Positions 24,790-53,370 are shown, counted from the first letter of the stretch. The stretch is 64,000 nucleotides of DNA from Siphlonurus alternatus (GCA_949825025.1 OX463781.1:36597537-36661536), one strand, 5' to 3'. Numbers and translations are program-made. Notes: generated from the sequence alone by a model not told the origin.

Positions 24790-25620
24790 CTTCCAGTCAT
24801 TCGACTTGGCGGTTGGTAGCTATACAAGATGGCGACATAGCTAGAGGTGCGTGGAAGCTTCATGATTGTGGTGTTTATGAGGTGTTTAAGTGAAGTTTTA
24901 CTTGTTCCTGAACATTAAATTGTTAATTAAAGTGAAGTTAGGTAATCATTCGTTTGTCCAATGTTAAAATTTGCAAGTTTTCCGCATTTTTTAATGATGA
25001 AAAAAGAGATAATGCGATGTTGAGTTCCCTCCGGCCGTACGGCACGTGTTTACAAAATGTCAGAATCGGATGTTTAGTCGTGTATTCAAGATGAGAAAAA
25101 GAAGATTAAAACACGAAAAGTCGTATATCAGATAAGTAAAATTAGTTCCTTATTTAAAAAATTACTATTATGCGGTATATGAATTCGCTCATTATGATGG
25201 TTAAATTGAAACAGTTAAAGTTTGGCCCTATATTATGATAATTAAATTATTTTTCAGTTAAATTATTCAAGCCTAGAGGGAATCAGTGAAAATTTATTGC
25301 TATAATATTCAACCCTATAGTAAAAGTTTTATTAGAGGCCTCATTTTACTGTATGCCTATATATTTCTGTTTGTAATAATACTTATAATTGTTATTTTTA
25401 TTTTGCTCTTCATTTTTAATTGTGGTGTGGCAAGTGAGAACAATTTCCATTGTGTAAAAAATTTGCGAGCGTGTGTTTCTTTGTGGATTCTTTGCACATT
25501 TCAGGTATCGATGGACTGACGAGGCTATGGAACTGCATTAACTTCAACGGTTCGGTGAGCTAGCCTATGACGAGAAATGTATGCTGTTGTGCGTGAAAAT
25601 GTGTAAAAATGCGTGATGTA
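24790..25620 (+). other. Unique core of the foldback, possible exon remnants
   Basis: The only non-repetitive part of the element. It begins with a promoter-like TACAAGATGGCGACATAG. An ATGTCAGAATCGGATGTT word near 25060 and an open stretch reading DEKKKIKTRKVVYQ near 25085-25130 run into a possible donor AAGTAAAA. Downstream, TTGCACATTTCAG is a good acceptor at about 25492-25504, followed by a 48-base block ending at a GTGAGC donor near 25553. One frame of that block reads YRWTDEAMEL, which resembles the start of a Myb/SANT-like domain, but the frame stops at once. Coding status is unproven. These may be remnants of a gene captured or once encoded by the element. Confidence 0.3.
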
Positions 25621-25669
25621 TAATATGTATGAGTGAACTTAATAACAAAATTTGATCGATACTTATGTG

Positions 25670-26780
25670 AAAGTTCTTGAAAATATGTCAAAAAGTGTCA
25701 ATATGCATGAACGGACTTGTTGTAAAAAATTTGTTCCATAAAAGCGTGAAAATTCGTGAAAATATGTCAAAGAGTGTCAATATGCATGAACGGACTTTAT
25801 GGAAAAAGTTGGTTAGTAAAAGGGCCAAAGTTCGTCAAAATATGTCAAAAAGTGTCAATATTATGCATGAACGGACTCTATGGAAAAAGTTGGTTACTAA
25901 AAGGGTCAAAGTTCGTCAAAATATGTCAAAAAGTGTCAATATGCATGAACGGACTTGGTGTAAAAATTTGGTTGGTAAAAGCGTGAAACTTCGTGAATAA
26001 AATATGTCAAAATGCGTCAATATGCATGAGGGGATTTTATAGAAAAAACTGGTTGACAAATGGGTGAAAGTGCGTCAAAATATGTCAAAATGCGTCAATA
26101 TGCATGAGGGGACTTTGTGGAAAAAATTTGTTCCATAAAAGCGTGAAAATTCGTGAAAATATGTCAAAAAGTGTCAATATGCAGGAACGGACTTTATGGA
26201 AAAAGTTGGTTAGTAAAAGGGCCAAAGTTCGTCAAAATATGTCAAAAAGTGTCAATATGCATGAACGGACTCTATGGAAAAAGTTGGTTACTAAAAGGGT
26301 CAAAGTTCGTCAAAATATGTCAAAAAGTGTCAATATGAATGAACGGACTTGGTGTAAAAATTTGGTTGGTAAAAGCGTGAAACTTCGTGAAAATATGTCA
26401 AAATGCGTCAATATGCATGAGGGGATTTTATAGAAAAAATTGGTTGACAAATGGGTGAAAGTGCGTCAAAATATGTCAATATGCATGAGGGGACTTTGTG
26501 GAAAAAATTGGTTGACTAATGGGTGAAAGTGCGTCAAAATATGTCAAAATGCGTCAATATGCATGAGGAGACAGTATGGAAAAAATTGGTTGACAAATGG
26601 GTGAAAGTGTGTCAAAATATGTCAAAATGCGTCAATATGCATGAGAGGACTGTATGGAAAATATTGGTTGACAAATGGGTGAAAATATGTCAAAATGCGT
26701 CAATATGCATGAGGGGACTGTATGGAAAAAATTGGTTGACAAATGGGTGAAAGTGCGTCAAAAAGCGTGAGAATGAGTGA
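25670..26780 (+). repeat. 78-bp minisatellite array, plus sense, with variants
   Basis: Inverted counterpart of the 22780-24130 array. Early units keep the GCATGAACGGACTTTATGGA form. Later units change to GCATGAGGGGACTTTGTGG with GACAAATGGGTGAAAGTGCG. Ten-base sub-units TCAAAATATG/TCAAAATGCG/TCAATATGCA are especially regular. Confidence 0.88.
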
Positions 26781-26859
26781 AACAAGTACGGGGGGCAATG
26801 CAGGTCAACAGAGGTGAAAGTGGGTGAATATTCGTGAAAGATCCACTCATTCAGATTCA

Positions 26860-27260
26860 AGCATAAAAGGGGCCAATTTTGGGTTAATATGGGTGAAAAT
26901 AGGTGAGTCAATATATGTGAATATACCTGAAAGTACGTGAGGCCGAACGAAGGATTTGGGCCGGCATTTATGCCAATATTTGTCAAAATACGTGAAAATA
27001 CGCCAATATATACGAGCCAATCTGCACCAAAATGCTTCAATACACGTGAATTCACTCGCGCATATTCACGCATAAAAGGGGCCAATTTTGGGTTAATATG
27101 GGTGAAAATAGGTGAGTCAATATATGTGAATATACCTGAAAGTACGTGAGGCCGAACGAAGGATTTGGGCCGGCATTTACGCCAATATTTGTCAAAATAC
27201 GTGAAAATACGTCAATATATACGAGCCAATCTGCACCAAAATGATTCAATACACGTGAAT
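26860..27260 (+). repeat. Two direct copies of a roughly 200-bp block
   Basis: CATAAAAGGGGCCAATTTTG through GAGGCCGAACGAAGGATTTG, GGCCGGCATTTATGCC and ATATACGAGCCAATCTGCAC to ACACGTGAATTCACTCGCGC occurs twice in tandem, with a few substitutions (TATGCC/TACGCC, ATGCTT/ATGATT). Confidence 0.88.
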
Positions 27261-27599
27261 TCACTCGCGCATATTGACATAAACGAGGGGCCAAATTTGG
27301 GTCAATTGGAGTCAATATGCGCGAGTGAATTTGACTCCAATTTTCACGCTTATTTTCTCGTGGGGATGCAGTGCTAAAAAAAATCGCAAAAAAATCTAAG
27401 GGTTATTTTTCGACCCCCTCTTTTGATTGAGCCAGTAAAAAAATGACACCCCGTAAGCCCATTGTAAATAAAGAACATTACAATTGTAATCCGAGTGTTA
27501 CAATTGTAACCAAGTGTTACAATTGCAATCCAAATTTTACAATTGTAATTACAATTACAATTGTATAATTTGGCTGATTACAATTGTACATTTCCAATA

Positions 27600-28140
27600 G
27601 GGTTGTCATTAGGAGCATACAAACAGTATATAAGAGATGTATATTAATTATAATAATATAATATAAATATATTATAATTTTTATTTTAAGTGCAGCATAG
27701 GAGGAAAGCCCGGAGAGGTAACCCTTATTCATTCGACCTTTGTGAGTTAGAATTTGATATTTAAAATTACACATTTTGAGAATTTAATGTTTTCAGGGCC
27801 GTTTCAGGGTCAAGGGTGACCTGTCAAGTTACACTAAAACCAAAAAATAAAATTTTACTATTTCAAAGTACAATTCTGATAATTTCAGAATTTTCAAGAC
27901 CTTGCAAATCTCTGAATTTTATAGTTTTACTATTGACCCTGAAAATCCTTCAGGGTTCAACCTATGACTTTTTAAATATTACACGCAATAGGAAAGACCC
28001 TGACTTATATGTGATCCAAATTTGGCAGCCCTAGGTGTGATAATGTATTTGTGGAATTTTTTCAACTTGAAGGGGTCACTTTTTAGAAATTCCATTTGCG
28101 TGCCCATACGGGCACGCTAGGCAGAATAGGGTTAAGTTCA
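27600..28140. other. No gene seen
   Basis: AT-rich with a few CCCTGAAAATCCTTCAGGGT-like words resembling the GACCCT repeats near 17.8-18.5 kb. No coding motif or RNA gene recognised. Confidence 0.4.
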
Positions 28141-28149
28141 GCTAGGTAG

Positions 28150-28500
28150 GATTTAATAATACAGAAGCTGACATCAGACTTATAAAGATGTCAGCAGAGG
28201 ATGTTAGTATTTAGTAATGATGAACTAGCAGAGGCTGCCCCTAGGTCACCAGCAAGCTATAATTTAAGATCTAGAGACAGTGTCCTCGGACGACGACGCA
28301 ACTCTCTGTCCGAGGAGATCCCCCGGCAGGCCCCTCGCCTAGAGCACGACATAATGACGGGTCAGCGACAGCACCTGGACGAGCGAGGCCCTGACCGGTG
28401 TAGATCAATGTTTGTTACGAGTTAGCCAGGATCAGGCTAGCGGGGAGGTGGCTTCAATCTCCACCGCCGGGCACGTTGGGCCTACCCTAGCCAACCCGAT
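28150..28500 (+). other. GC-rich island, possible retroelement remnant
   Basis: A sharply GC-richer block with a 74-codon open frame (28201-28425) containing ASYNLRSRDSV. A YNLR-R motif is common near the polyprotein ends of LTR retroelements, but this single motif does not prove the origin. No LTRs were recognised. The block ends in a pyrimidine and purine balanced GGGCACGTTGGGCCTACCC stretch. Confidence 0.3.
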
Positions 28501-28559
28501 AAAAATTGTATAAGTTTATTTACAGTTTCATAAGTTTTATTTGATAAAAACTATATATT

Positions 28560-29214
28560 AAGGGTAAGGTAACGCCACCAATGTTAAAAAAAATCCCTCA
28601 CACAAAAATTCTGAAAAAAATTTAAAATGTTCTCCTATCTACATGGAAATGAAACTTAATGGTGAGTATCCATCAGAAAAATTATATATGTCACCATGTT
28701 CGTTTGCTGATTTTGACTCCTGCTACAACCACCGCGCATCGGCGCGCAACCCTTCTGCGCACGATTTTTCTGCTCGAAGTCAAAACACTACTACCGCGAA
28801 ATTTTTTAGATGCTCTTTAATTGAACTGAGCCGAGGCAAATAATAAAATTTTTATAGTAGCAAACGTAAAAGGTTAGTGCCAATACGTAATTTTAAATTT
28901 GCAAACATAACTTATTTAAAGCGTTAACAATAAGCGATCGAAAAATTGCTCCATATAGGATCTTACGTGCGCCCAATCTTTTTTTGTAAGTAAATGGGAG
29001 GACAAAGGGTTGGTGACGTCAAGATGGATCCTCACCATTCCATGTTAATTAAATTAGTCAACTTTAAAAATTCATAACTCAATAACTAGATCGTATTTGT
29101 ATACCTGATATTTTAGCTACTGATAGGGGATGCAGAGGAGAACATATTTTAAATTTTTTTCAGAATTTTTGAGTGAGGAATTTTTTTTAACATTGGTGGC
29201 GTTATCTTACCCTT
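28560..29214. mobile_element. TTAA-flanked palindromic MITE, copy 2, interrupted
   Basis: Ends AAGGGTAAGGTAACGCCACC and GGTGGCGTTATCTTACCCTT in TTAA context. The left arm is damaged after TTCTCCTATCTACATGG and holds an insertion at 28659-29038. The right arm is normal (TAGATCGTATTTGTATACCT). Confidence 0.85.
28659..29038. mobile_element. 380-bp insertion inside the palindromic MITE
   Basis: Ends ATGGTGAGTATCCATC and GATGGATCCTCACCAT form terminal inverted repeats. It carries TGACGTCA at 29014-29021. There is no coding sequence with a recognised motif. It interrupts the host MITE next to its centre. Confidence 0.7.
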
Positions 29215-29274
29215 AATTATATAAGGCTACTACGCTCATACAATTGAAATAAGATAATAAATATTGCACATTCA

Positions 29275-29420
29275 GGCGCGGATCCAGGGAAGGGGGCTAG
29301 GGGGGGGGGGTTGAATTTAACACATGGGCAATATAGGCATTTCCCCCACTCCAATTTTTTTTTTTTAACATTGGCCTTATGGAGGCAGCCCCTCCCGATT
29401 TTTTTTCTGGATCCGTGCCT
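29275..29420. mobile_element. GGATCC-ended short repeat
   Basis: GGCGCGGATCCAGGGAAGGG through GGGCAATATAGGCATTTCCC and AACATTGGCCTTATGG to TTTTTTCTGGATCCGTGCCTG. Inverted ends of about 14 bp. It is the best complete copy of the family in this window. Confidence 0.75.
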
Positions 29421-29609
29421 GTGCACATTAGCATAAATTAATATAAAGTACTGTACTGTAATTAGAAAAATACCTTGTAGTTTTTCTGAATAATAAATTT
29501 TATTGCAAATTAAAATTACCGCATGTAGTCATACTTTTTATATAAATAAGAAAGTGATGAAAAAAGAAGAAAACAAACAAATATGCTCTGATATGATTCT
29601 GAACAAACA

Positions 29610-29905
29610 GGGGGACATTCACGAAGCATTTTAACCCCCACTTTGGCCTCTATTTTTATCCCTGGTGCTAAACCAGGGGGGTCTTCAAATAACACCACTT
29701 AACCTAAACTTAGCCTAAGACTGTCTTAGCGCAACAATAAAGAATACGCTAAGACTGTCTTAATTTTAGGATTGTTGTAATTTGTGTTATTTGAAGACCC
29801 CCCAGGGGCCTAACATGGTTAGTCCCTATGGTTAGCCCCTGGTTTAGCACCAGGGATAAGAATCGAGGCTAAAGTGGGGGTTAAAGTGCTTCGTGAATGT
29901 CCCCC
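29610..29905. mobile_element. 296-bp palindromic MITE with 3-bp duplication
   Basis: GGGGGACATTCACGAAGCA...TGCTTCGTGAATGTCCCCC, flanked by ACA at 29607-29609 and ACA at 29906-29908. The arms include TTAACCCCCACTTTGGCC and CCTGGTTTAGCACCAGGGAT copies. A G-run end with a 3-bp duplication suits PIF/Harbinger. Confidence 0.85.
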
Positions 29906-30615
29906 ACAATTATAAATAAAATATATAACCTTAAATTATGCAGTAAAATGGTTATTTACCATAAAAATAATTAACATAAGGTTTATTTTATTCGCGTAAT
30001 GTAATATTTTGTTTAAAAAATATGATACGAACACATTTTTTTAACCAAACAATTATCGCTTAATAAGTTTGATTTTTTCACAAATTAACTATTAATAATT
30101 TTTCATGTCATAATGAGTTATCTACAGTGTATATTTAATTTTGAAAGCAATATAAAATCATAAGGTTGTATGTAGCAATGACATGCATTGAAAGCTTCCA
30201 GTATCTAGGGTGCAATGTATTCAGTGCTTGGAGGTGGGGGGAAGGAATTAATGTCCTCCCCATTCCTTGAAAAATTACGTTTGAGGCACTGGGAGTGGTG
30301 CAAATATTTCTGTTCTTAATATTACATTATATATCAGCCAATTACCATTCAGTAAAAACTCATTGTTACACAACAGGTAAAACTTGATTTTGAGTAAAGG
30401 ACATAGCGGTTACGTCAAAAATAGTTAGCATTGAAGTTATAGGCAATTAAACTTGATACAAGTATAAGGTAAACCTAATTTTCTGGGTCCCTTGACTTTA
30501 CGTAATAACAAGTTTTTACTGTAATTAGAACATATTTAGGAAAGTTCTCACAATGATATTTAATGATGTTGAGAGGTTGATACAGTACCGGTATATAATC
30601 TATAAATTTTCACTT

Positions 30616-30621
30616 TTTATT
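30616..30621 (-). terminator. Likely poly(A) signal of the CCDC59-like gene
   Basis: AATAAA on the minus strand, 12 bases after the stop codon at 30633. An unusually short 3' UTR would result; a more distal signal cannot be excluded. Confidence 0.4.
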
Positions 30622-30632
30622 ACAGTATTAAA

Positions 30633-30891
30633 TTATTTTTCTGCAGCACATTGTCTTTGTATTTTTTCTAATAACATTTCAAGTCTATCTTTCATAACTG
30701 GTTGTCCTTTCTTTGTTTTCTTGGAGAGTTTCTTGAACTTCTCTGCCTTCTTGGCGCGGTACTCCCTTAGCTTCTCCTCTCGTTCCACCTTGCGCTGCTC
30801 CGCCTCTTCACGGCGCTGCACCTTCTCTTGCTGTTGATGCTCCAACTCTGCTCGTGCCTGGTGCAACGCGCTCAGACGCTTTTTCTTCACC
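30633..30891 (-). CDS. CCDC59: CCDC59-like exon 3 (terminal)
   Basis: Acceptor TTGTTAATAG precedes the exon. It completes split codon 77 (AA|G, Lys), then residues 78-162 VKKKRLSALHQARAEL to CAAEK and the stop at 30633-30635. It carries the diagnostic KKTKKGQP motif. Confidence 0.9.
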
Positions 30892-33800
30892 CTATTAACA
30901 AAGAGAATTAGATTACAACTTGATTTTTTTTTGGCTCACTAAAAACAGAATATTTAAAAATAATAATAAAAAGAAAATTATGCTACTATTCAGGGGGGGG
31001 GATACAATATATAATAATTATTCACACTGCTGCAATGCCAAAAAACATTGAAATATTTGCACTGCAGAGGTGTTAGTAAAGCCTGCAATATGGATGCGCT
31101 AGCTATTTGCACTACGGCAGTGAAATATCTTTGTAAAAATATTATAACTTAGGGTTAAAAGTCTGTGAAGAAACTGCAGACATGCATTAACCAGATAATG
31201 CCTATTATAGAAGGTACCGTAGCTTCTATCGAGTAAAGTACAGTACTTGTTCCAAGGTTAGTTGTTTGCTAGTTGGATGGAGGTTGGGTGGAAGAGTGGG
31301 CCATTTTAGCCTACATCCTACATCCCACCACCATAATGAACACAGTATTATTATTATTGTTTACGATGCAGTAAAGGGACTTTTGAATTTTACAGTTAAA
31401 ATATACAGTATTACAAATCTTTGTTTACGTGTGGATTCAGTGCGCGCGGCGGACATCTTGAAAATAAATACTGTATTAAGAATCTTATGGATGCCGCCAT
31501 TCAGTCTATACTGTTGGAGCTGGCGCCAAAGTGTCTACAGGTATTCTAAGATCTGTTAGACAGTAAGTTATTTCTTATTTCCATCGCTACCTTTACTGGC
31601 TTATTAGTCACATTCTCAAGCTAAGATAATGAAGTGTCTTCTCTTTGGCCTGGTTCTCCTACTTCCCTGCTTGCTTACAGACAAGCCATCGAGTAGCTAG
31701 GTAGCTATCAGAAGTCAAGCAAGGGATTAACACAGAACAGGTGCCATGGAAACAACTTTTGAATTGTTAAACTACACAATAGAATCATTCATTAATAATT
31801 TTAAACAAATAAATTTTAGAGCTAGGGGTTACATACATGTACATTGCTTATTAGCTTGTTGCAAGTACACATTTTGGGATAACACACTTTGTCTGTGGTT
31901 GGTTGTCGGTGCCGGCCTCAACTGCCCCGCCACCAGGTGCAGGAGGTGCCGCTGCCTTTGGCTGCACAGTTTTGAGCTCCTTGTAGTACTCTCGCAACAC
32001 AGCTCTCTTTCTCTTCTCCTCAAACTTTTGAACTGCAAAATATAAATTCTTAACATCAGTACTTTTGAATATGAATTTTTAATATTGTACACGCCTCGCC
32101 TTGAACAGATTCCCTTGCCGATAGATACCATTGAAGTATTTAATTGTCAGTTAAATTCAGTAGAAAAAGGGAGCGCAACGCAACAAAATACAAGATGAAT
32201 GAAGTGGAACTAAAAGGGGAAAATTATAACTACGTATTAACTACACCTTGGAGTAATTATTCAAAGCAAGCTTAACTGGAAAGAATGGAAAGAACAAATT
32301 CTATATGTCGCAAGCAAAAGCAGGAGAAACCTAAAAGGAACGGGAAGAGTAACAAGGGAAACAGCCTATAAAACGCTCATTCAATTAATGCTGGAATACA
32401 GATGTAAGGTGTATGTGAGACTCATACAGGGAGAAAGGAAAGATTTAGATTTAACGATCTGCGGCAAATGTGGCTAAACCACGGTGGCTCGCAATATAGT
32501 GCTCAACGCACTCTTAAATCCCCCGTAACTCTCCGCCCCCACCACCTCGGACGGCAGGGAGTTCCACTCCCTCACTGTTCGGTTTATGAAGGAGTACTTT
32601 CCCACATCACTTCCACTACAGTACCCCTGAACTCCAGTTTCCACTGATGATCCCCCCTCCCAATATATCTACCTTTCCTAGTTCTGTCACTAAACTCACT
32701 CCAACCTGCCATCTCCCTGTTAACTTTAAACAAATTTCCTAATCGGTTGTATCTTCTCCTTTCCTCGAGTGGCTCCCACTCCAAAGTCTGAATCATTTTC
32801 GACACGCTTTTATAATCCTTCCACACCTTTTTGTCATCTGCAACTAATCTCCATTTTCTCATTCTACCCATATCATGGTCCGAGGACGCTCCCCTGCGGA
32901 ACTCCTGAGGTCACCCTAATCTCATCCAAAAAAGTTAATCTAATCTTCGATCACTCTTTGAACCCTATCCCTTAGAAAATCCTGTATCAAGTCAACCAAG
33001 CATTCATCAAGCATACACTTCCTCCTTAATTTATCTATCACGATGCTATCGGAAAGAAGCTAGAAAAGTAACTGGAAAAACTGGCAGATGGAAACTGTTA
33101 AGTGAGGGAATCGAATTTTACAAGGAATTAAAAGAGAGTGCGACACAAATGCTAATAGGTGACTTGTCCTTACACTGATCCTCGCCATCTGTGCGAGTGG
33201 CGCTGCAACTTCGTGTACGGTCAAAGCATGTAGAAACGAAATAATACATTGCGAAGATGGGGGAAAATTTTGTGAACCGCGAGTTAGGTACGAAAGAAAA
33301 TAAAAGGTTAACATTTTTCACTGCCAAAACGTGGTATAACTATTCTAGTTTGCTTCAGTGCAATTGTTTTCACCCTAGCACTGCTCAATTCCAAATACTA
33401 GCGAGATAAAGACTACTACCTCGGGCCACCGCGGCTCGCCATGCTGCCAAGCGATTCTGCGATTGGTTGACCACAGAGCAGCCATTGATGGGTTAGAACG
33501 ACATGACGTCATGCTGTCAAGTGATTGGTCGACTTTGAACTGCAAGTTGCAAAAAGTTGCAGCGCCACTCACAGATGGCGAGGATCAGTGTAAGAACAAG
33601 TCACCTATTAAGAGAACTGGGTTGGACTCTGGGAGTGGGGGGCACCATGAGCCATGAGACTGTGAGCCATGGTGGTGTAGCCACAACTGCCGCAGAATAA
33701 TCAATATTTTTAACTTTAAATTTGATTTTGATGCAGGAAGTTACTTATATTGCATACCTAGCTGCATGCAATAAAACACCACATATTGGATTGATTGCTC

Positions 33801-33903
33801 ATTGCAGTTATTGCTCACCTTTAAATTTGTTGCTATATTTCCTCTCACGCCACTTTTTCTTGTCAAAAGGCTTCTTAACTTTAGTTGAAAGGGTTGACTC
33901 CAT
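30633..33903 (-). CDS. CCDC59: CCDC59/TAP26 (Fyv7-type rRNA-processing) gene, three exons
   Basis: Joining 33903-33819, 32032-31888 and 30891-30633 gives a 162-residue protein with GT-AG introns and phases that match. Its C-terminus reads KLSKKTKKGQPVMKDRL and then EMLLEKIQ, the conserved signature of CCDC59 (thyroid transcription factor 1-associated protein 26), a member of the Fyv7 small-subunit rRNA-processing family acting in the nucleolus. The N-terminus is short and basic (KKPFDKKKWRERKY, then VQKFEEKRKRAVLREYYKEL). The middle is a charged, probably helical coiled coil rich in Glu, Lys and Arg (about residues 85-130). It is shorter than the roughly 240-residue vertebrate protein, mostly in the central linker. 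Intron 1 holds a LINE fragment and a MITE. The gene is head to head with the ZC3H11A-like gene. Confidence 0.9.
30892..31887. other. Intron 2 of the CCDC59-like gene, no element recognised
   Basis: Runs from donor GTGTGTTA to acceptor TTAATAG on the minus strand. AT-rich with a poly-G run near 30992. No repeat family of this window was recognised in it. Confidence 0.5.
31888..32032 (-). CDS. CCDC59: CCDC59-like exon 2
   Basis: 145 bases between acceptor TATATTTTGCAG and donor GTGTGTTA. The first two bases complete codon 29 (G|TT, Val) and the exon ends with AA of codon 77. It encodes VQKFEEKRKRAVLREYYKEL, then a Pro/Ala/Gly-rich linker. Confidence 0.88.
32490..33060 (-). pseudogene. Deleted LINE fragment in intron 1
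   Basis: Reading the minus strand: a reverse-transcriptase segment IDKLRRKCMLDECLVDLIQD, FLRDRVQRV and, after stops, VTSGVPQGSVLGP (the family's PQG motif), at about 33050-32890. It then jumps to the distal C-terminal domain (MIQTLEWEPLEERRRYNRLG at about 32860-32740 and FINRTVREWNSLPSEVVGAE at about 32590-32530). The YADD region is missing, so an internal deletion joined the two parts. In-frame stops also mark it as dead. It resembles Jockey/CR1-group LINEs. Confidence 0.8.
33155..33608. mobile_element. 454-bp TA-flanked MITE, copy 1
   Basis: ATAGGTGACTTGTCCTTACA...ends in the complementary TGTAAGAACAAGTCACCTAT, with TA at 33153-33154 and 33609-33610. Subterminal CTGATCCTCGCCATCTGTG and its complement extend the match. 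It contains TGACGTCA at 33504-33511 and CCAAT-type GATTGGT boxes. The TA duplication suits a Tc1/mariner-type MITE. A second copy is at 35558-36031. Confidence 0.87.
33819..33903 (-). CDS. CCDC59: CCDC59-like exon 1 with start codon
   Basis: ATG at 33903-33901 in AAAATGGAG context, followed by 28 codons (MESTLSTKVKKPFDKKKW, then RERKYSNKFK) and one base before a GTGAGC donor. Phase 1 matches exon 2. The basic start is typical of the family. Confidence 0.85.
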
Positions 33904-34830
33904 TTTAAATCAAAGGATTATAAGAACATTCAGAACTTTGTTAAATTTGCAAGTTTAGAATATAAACATTGTAAAATAAACAATCTCCACATGTTTTCAA
34001 CAGCTGGAGTGAAAGAAATCTGGCAAACATGAAATACCACTAAATTCAAGCTGAGCACCTTCACCTTTGTTCCCCACAATTTAGACAAATTTACAAAGCA
34101 AATCAATATTTATTGTTAAAATTAAATCTGTTGGTATTTTAATTGAGCATAATTGAAGCCATCCATAATGTAAAATTGTTGAAACAGAGAGCAGTCAGTG
34201 GACATGAATGCATATTTCCGGAATAGAAAAAATTCAGGTGTGTAATCGCCATTGTTGTTTCAGTTGTTTGTACTTTTTAGCATTTGCGTCTGCTCGTCTG
34301 CTGGAGATTTTAGGTGAGGAAACTATAAATTTGATATCAAATTCAAGAAATATGTATGTAACAGTTTGTATTGTTTGTAAAGTGTTGATATTATTTTGCA
34401 CTATGGTTAACACAGCACTGTATGCATAATATGTCTATAATGTATGCATATGTATGAGATTAAAGAGAGAGATTAAATAGCAGTGTGTACACATATTATA
34501 TGCATACACCACTGCTTGCGGCTATTGTGGGTATTCAACCACGGTGGCTCGCTTGCTTGCGGCTGACTCTCTCAGCCCCTCCCTGAACTCACCAACACTC
34601 CGAGCATATATGCATACTGTATCATATGATATGCATTTCACATATCATATTGTGTTGTTTCTTATGATTTAATCTTTTCCTCTAAAATATTTTTATATAT
34701 GCATACATACTACTGTACAGCAGAGTCAACGAGCAGAGTACTGTATGCATAATATCATACATGTATGATGACTCTGTTCCAGAATAGTAGTAACATAATT
34801 TATATCATACATCATACGATACGAGGCTTC
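33904..34830. promoter_or_regulatory. Bidirectional promoter region and 5' UTR of the gene pair
   Basis: Lies between the ATG of the CCDC59-like gene and that of the ZC3H11A-like gene. TTTCCGGAA at 34215-34223 is a palindromic ETS-type site, common in divergent housekeeping promoters. TTTTAG|GTGAGG at 34313/34314 is a strong donor, so about 34225-34313 may be a non-coding first exon. TCTGTTCCAG ending at 34782 is a matching acceptor 48 bases before the ATG. The region also holds a short fragment AACCACGGTGGCTCGC (near 34538) also found at about 32477. Transcript starts are not visible in sequence alone. Confidence 0.5.
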
Positions 34831-52766
<17,936 letters not shown>

Positions 52767-53013
52767 ATATATTATGATCTCTTGAAATTAAATTTAAAAT
52801 ATTTGCTATATTTATATGTTTTTAAAATACACTAAATATCTCTGTATATATCTATACAAATTTATATTTCACTTATAATAAGAATTCCAAATGTTAAAAA
52901 TTTTGTTGATGATTAACAGAAGACAAGTCTTTACATGTTTACTGTAGGAAGTACACATTTTTGATAATATTATGACAATCACTTAGGTCATATACCCAGT
53001 ATACTGCGTGGTC

Positions 53014-53110
53014 AAGTAGGCAACCTTTTTCTTTACTGCCAGTTCATCGCTGCGGCAGAGTACCTTATTTATCTGTGCAAAAAAAGGCTAACATGTCAGG
53101 TTGCCTACTT
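53014..53110. mobile_element. 97-bp inverted-repeat element
   Basis: AAGTAGGCAACC...GGTTGCCTACTT, 12-bp inverted ends around a GC-balanced interior. Confidence 0.6.
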
Positions 53111-53370
53111 CACCATACGATACAGGTCATACTTGTCTCATGTTAATCATCTTTTTAGTTATATTATTGTACCTTTATGTTCTGTTGAATTGTAAAACTG
53201 TAAAACTAAGGAAGCATTGATATTTTTATTCTCTACCTCCCCTCCTTTCTTATTCTTTTTGTTCACCAATATAAGTCTACAGCAATCTCAAAGTCTCGTT
53301 GCTATACTGCAGTTCACATTTAAGTTGTGTTTGTTATGTTTGTGTAAAATCTTCAGACATTGATAGGGAG

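Larger units (their letters stand above)
21875..27590. mobile_element. 5.7-kb foldback element with minisatellite arms
   Basis: Both ends carry clusters of TTACAATTGTAAT. Inside them the arms share GGGCTTACGGGGTGTAATTT, ACTGGCTCAATCAAAAGAGG, TCGAAAAATA and AAGCACTGCATC in inverted orientation (22037-22135 and 27365-27465). The bulk of each arm is a minisatellite: 78-bp units on the minus sense at 22780-24130 and on the plus sense at 25670-26780. A unique core lies at about 24790-25620. The structure, inverted arms made of tandem repeats, is that of Drosophila FB and Galileo elements. No transposase was found. Confidence 0.85.

Noticed and set aside
22780..26780. CRISPR-like regular array
   Set aside because: Units are contiguous minisatellite copies without unique spacers, and the DNA is eukaryotic.
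26690..27315. Frames of 131 and 87 codons on the minus strand
   Set aside because: They read across the 200-bp direct duplication and the minisatellite end, and their similarity to each other is due to the duplication.
31829..32131. 100-codon minus-strand frame
   Set aside because: Wrong frame over exon 2 of the CCDC59-like gene; the spliced frame reads the family motif instead.
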